Shown here in pieces: positions 36,190 through 37,439 of a stretch of DNA of 37,439 nt (position 1 is the first letter of the stretch; each line of letters begins with the position of its first letter). The translations under genes and the position numbers were made by a program. The DNA comes from a virus: the IMG/VR virus record IMGVR_UViG_3300043399_000280, positions 1 through 37,439 of that record. One strand, 5' to 3'. Under the pieces are notes generated by a model, which was not told the origin of the DNA, ran no database searches, and saw nothing but the letters and a program-made list of their open reading frames with translations.

Positions 36190-37439
36190 TATAGTCCAGA
36201 TAAACGACGAATATGTTGAAGTTCTTCACTAACTGGAGTGTCCAACCAGTTGTTGCCTTCGGCTACACCACCACCTAAGCGATCGAAAATAGTTTCAAGT
36301 TTTTCTGGATTTGCTTTTTTCATTTCCACATACCAATTTGGTAATGGTTTACCTTGTGCAATCCATTGCTCGGCGCCTTTTTCTGCCTTGTAGCCACCGT
36401 AGTTACTGATTAGGAACATGCGTAGGTAGTCTAGAAACTCTGGATCATCTTTGTGACGAGCAACCACTTCGCGATATTCTTCGGCACGTTGCTTGTTGGC
36501 AGCATCTAGTTCACGCTGTTGACGTTCTGCACCCCAACCTTCCGCCACACCTTTCTTCGTGTCACGTTCTTTATCAAGAGCGATAACACCTTTAGTTTTG
36601 TGCTTTAGCGCAGCCTTCTTATAAGCATCAATGCCGACTTGGCTCTTACCTTGTTGTCCGAGTTTATGTAAGTTGGTTAGTGTATCTTGCTTTGAGAATT
36701 CTTCTTTCGAGCCTTCCGCCACACCTTGTTTATTAAGTTGATGGGCAATACCTTGGCGTAATGCTTCTTTGAATCTACCCAAATCTACATAGTCTCCGCT
36801 CTTACGCATACGCTTATCTAATATATTCAATATACCTTCTATAGCAGATTCAGTCGTAGCACCTGGTTTAGAAAAATGATGTTTTATACCTTGACGAATG
36901 GCTTCTAACGCACCATAATCACTTATTTCATTTTTACGGAACAATCTTTCTACAGTATCAACAATAGCAGATTGGATGTTTGAGTCTTCCAAACCTTCCG
37001 CCACACCTTGCTCTTTCTTTTTCTTATCAGCAACAGACTTTACCCAGTCGTTATACATTTTCTTTTTTTCTTCGTCTGAATATTTTCTTTCGCTTGGGAT
37101 AGGTCTGCTTCTGTCGCCACCTGGTAGATTTACTAATCTCGAATCTGAAAAGCCTTCCTCTACATCATCCTTGATCAAACGTAATGCGCTTGCAGGTAAG
37201 TTATCTGCTTGACCACCGTTGTCTAGATCAACGTAATAAGTTTTGGCGGCACCTTTGTATGCTCCGTGTTTGACTTGTCTGATAGTGCCAGTTTCGCCTG
37301 TCTTGACCACACGCACACGCTTGGCTAAGCTCTTGGCTTCCGCCACACCTTGCTTCTTGCGCTTTGCTGCTTGTTCTTTCTTCCAGTTCTCCCAGTCTGG
37401 ATCGATATCAGCGACTGGTCTATCTCTTTGTGGTTCTTG
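36189..37439 (-). CDS. Modular GVAEG-repeat protein, N-terminus missing
   Basis: An open frame of 416 codons that runs off the right edge; a GTG at 37346 is internal, not the start. The visible part begins with a Lys-rich coil, then an SH3/KOW-like region (RVRVVKTGETGTIRQVKHG, then YYVDLDNGGQADNLP). GVAEA or GVAEG occurs five times, with Lys/Gln-rich lead-ins, and a further VEEG once. Two copies of a helical unit (SAI...Y-x2-L-x-A-x-R-Q-G-I) sit between two of these. It ends EELQHIRRLSGL. The V-x-E-G motif fits the cleavage rule of T4-type prohead protease (I/L/V-x-E before G/A), so an internal or scaffold role is possible. Confidence 0.65.
   Translation of the reverse strand, partial: QEPQRDRPVADIDPDWENWKKEQAAKRKKQGVAEAKSLAKRVRVVKTGETGTIRQVKHGAYKGAAKTYYVDLDNGGQADNLPASALRLIKDDVEEGFSDSRLVNLPGGDRSRPIPSERKYSDEEKKKMYNDWVKSVADKKKKEQGVAEGLEDSNIQSAIVDTVERLFRKNEISDYGALEAIRQGIKHHFSKPGATTESAIEGILNILDKRMRKSGDYVDLGRFKEALRQGIAHQLNKQGVAEGSKEEFSKQDTLTNLHKLGQQGKSQVGIDAYKKAALKHKTKGVIALDKERDTKKGVAEGWGAERQQRELDAANKQRAEEYREVVARHKDDPEFLDYLRMFLISNYGGYKAEKGAEQWIAQGKPLPNWYVEMKKANPEKLETIFDRLGGGVAEGNNWLDTPVSEELQHIRRLSGL
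36257..37352 (-). repeat. Dispersed 16-base in-frame repeat coding (K/Q)GVAE
   Basis: The plus-strand sequence CTTCCGCCACACCTTG occurs exactly at 36713-36728, 36995-37010 and 37337-37352, with one mismatch at 36539-36554 and as a diverged copy from 36257. Spacings are 342, 282, 174 and 282 bases, all multiples of three. The copies encode the repeated CAAGGTGTGGCGGAAG linker of the protein above. Confidence 0.8.

Noticed and set aside
36257-37352. Repeats with regular spacing that might suggest a CRISPR array
   Set aside because: The repeats are only 16 bases, spacings are 174-342 bases in multiples of three, and all lie in one open coding frame.
1-37439. Lysogeny or transposon functions
   Set aside because: I looked for integrase, excisionase, CI-like repressor, transposase and terminal inverted repeats and saw none; the only mobile gene is the GIY-YIG endonuclease.

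Overview
This window looks like part of a T4-superfamily tailed phage genome (myovirus-like, Gram-negative host, aquatic or marine feel). The core evidence is a T4-type replication set on one strand: family B DNA polymerase (gp43), PCNA-like sliding clamp (gp45), a T4 RNase H-type 5'-3' exonuclease and a DsbA-like small protein. Genes are tightly packed, almost all on the minus strand, often joined by ATGA or TAATG stop/start overlaps. No tRNA, rRNA, CRISPR array, integrase or transposase was seen. No gene-free stretch exceeds 300 bases; the longest gaps (about 75-110 bases) hold promoters or RNA hairpins. The exact host and phage genus cannot be fixed from this sequence alone.

Layout, left to right. 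1-3749: an array of tiny minus-strand proteins, several sharing a C-terminal aromatic/acidic/MF-x-L-R/K-W signature, read from a strong sigma70-like promoter at 3802-3830. 3835-4809: the only plus-strand gene, a glycosyltransferase-like protein. 4792-13853: conserved small phage proteins, a methyltransferase, the RNase H-type nuclease, two SGNH-hydrolase-like proteins, a nucleotidyltransferase, a GIY-YIG homing endonuclease, S-adenosylmethionine synthetase (metK) and membrane proteins. 13853-20105: queE, queD and folE, interleaved with an SGNH protein, a phosphoribosyltransferase, a methyltransferase, a GT2-like protein, a HIT-like protein and microproteins; folE has its own promoter. 20191-24984: a surface-sugar block (DUF6165-like, SGNH, radical SAM/SPASM, short DegT-like aminotransferase, GalE-like epimerase, GT-B glycosyltransferase). 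24984-28822: small conserved genes, a PTPS-fold QueD-like protein, another SGNH protein and the DNA transglycosylase DpdA. 28810-34131: an isochorismatase-like unknown, the clamp, a coiled-coil methyltransferase, the polymerase with a hairpin in its leader, and a DsbA-like gene. 34177-37439: SGNH and glycosyltransferase-like genes behind a candidate structured RNA, then a modular protein with repeated GVAEG motifs that runs off the right edge.

Two themes link the genes. First, FolE, QueD and QueE make a 7-deazaguanine base from GTP and DpdA would insert it into phage DNA; MetK could supply SAM for QueE, the SPASM protein and three methyltransferases. DpdA ends in a tail with an LFDF motif resembling the LFEF tail of the polymerase, suggesting that base exchange may be tethered to the replication clamp. 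Second, six SGNH-like proteins, two TEKT-motif proteins, two other glycosyltransferases, an epimerase, an aminotransferase-like protein and a nucleotidyltransferase suggest a large glycan-modifying cargo scattered between core genes.
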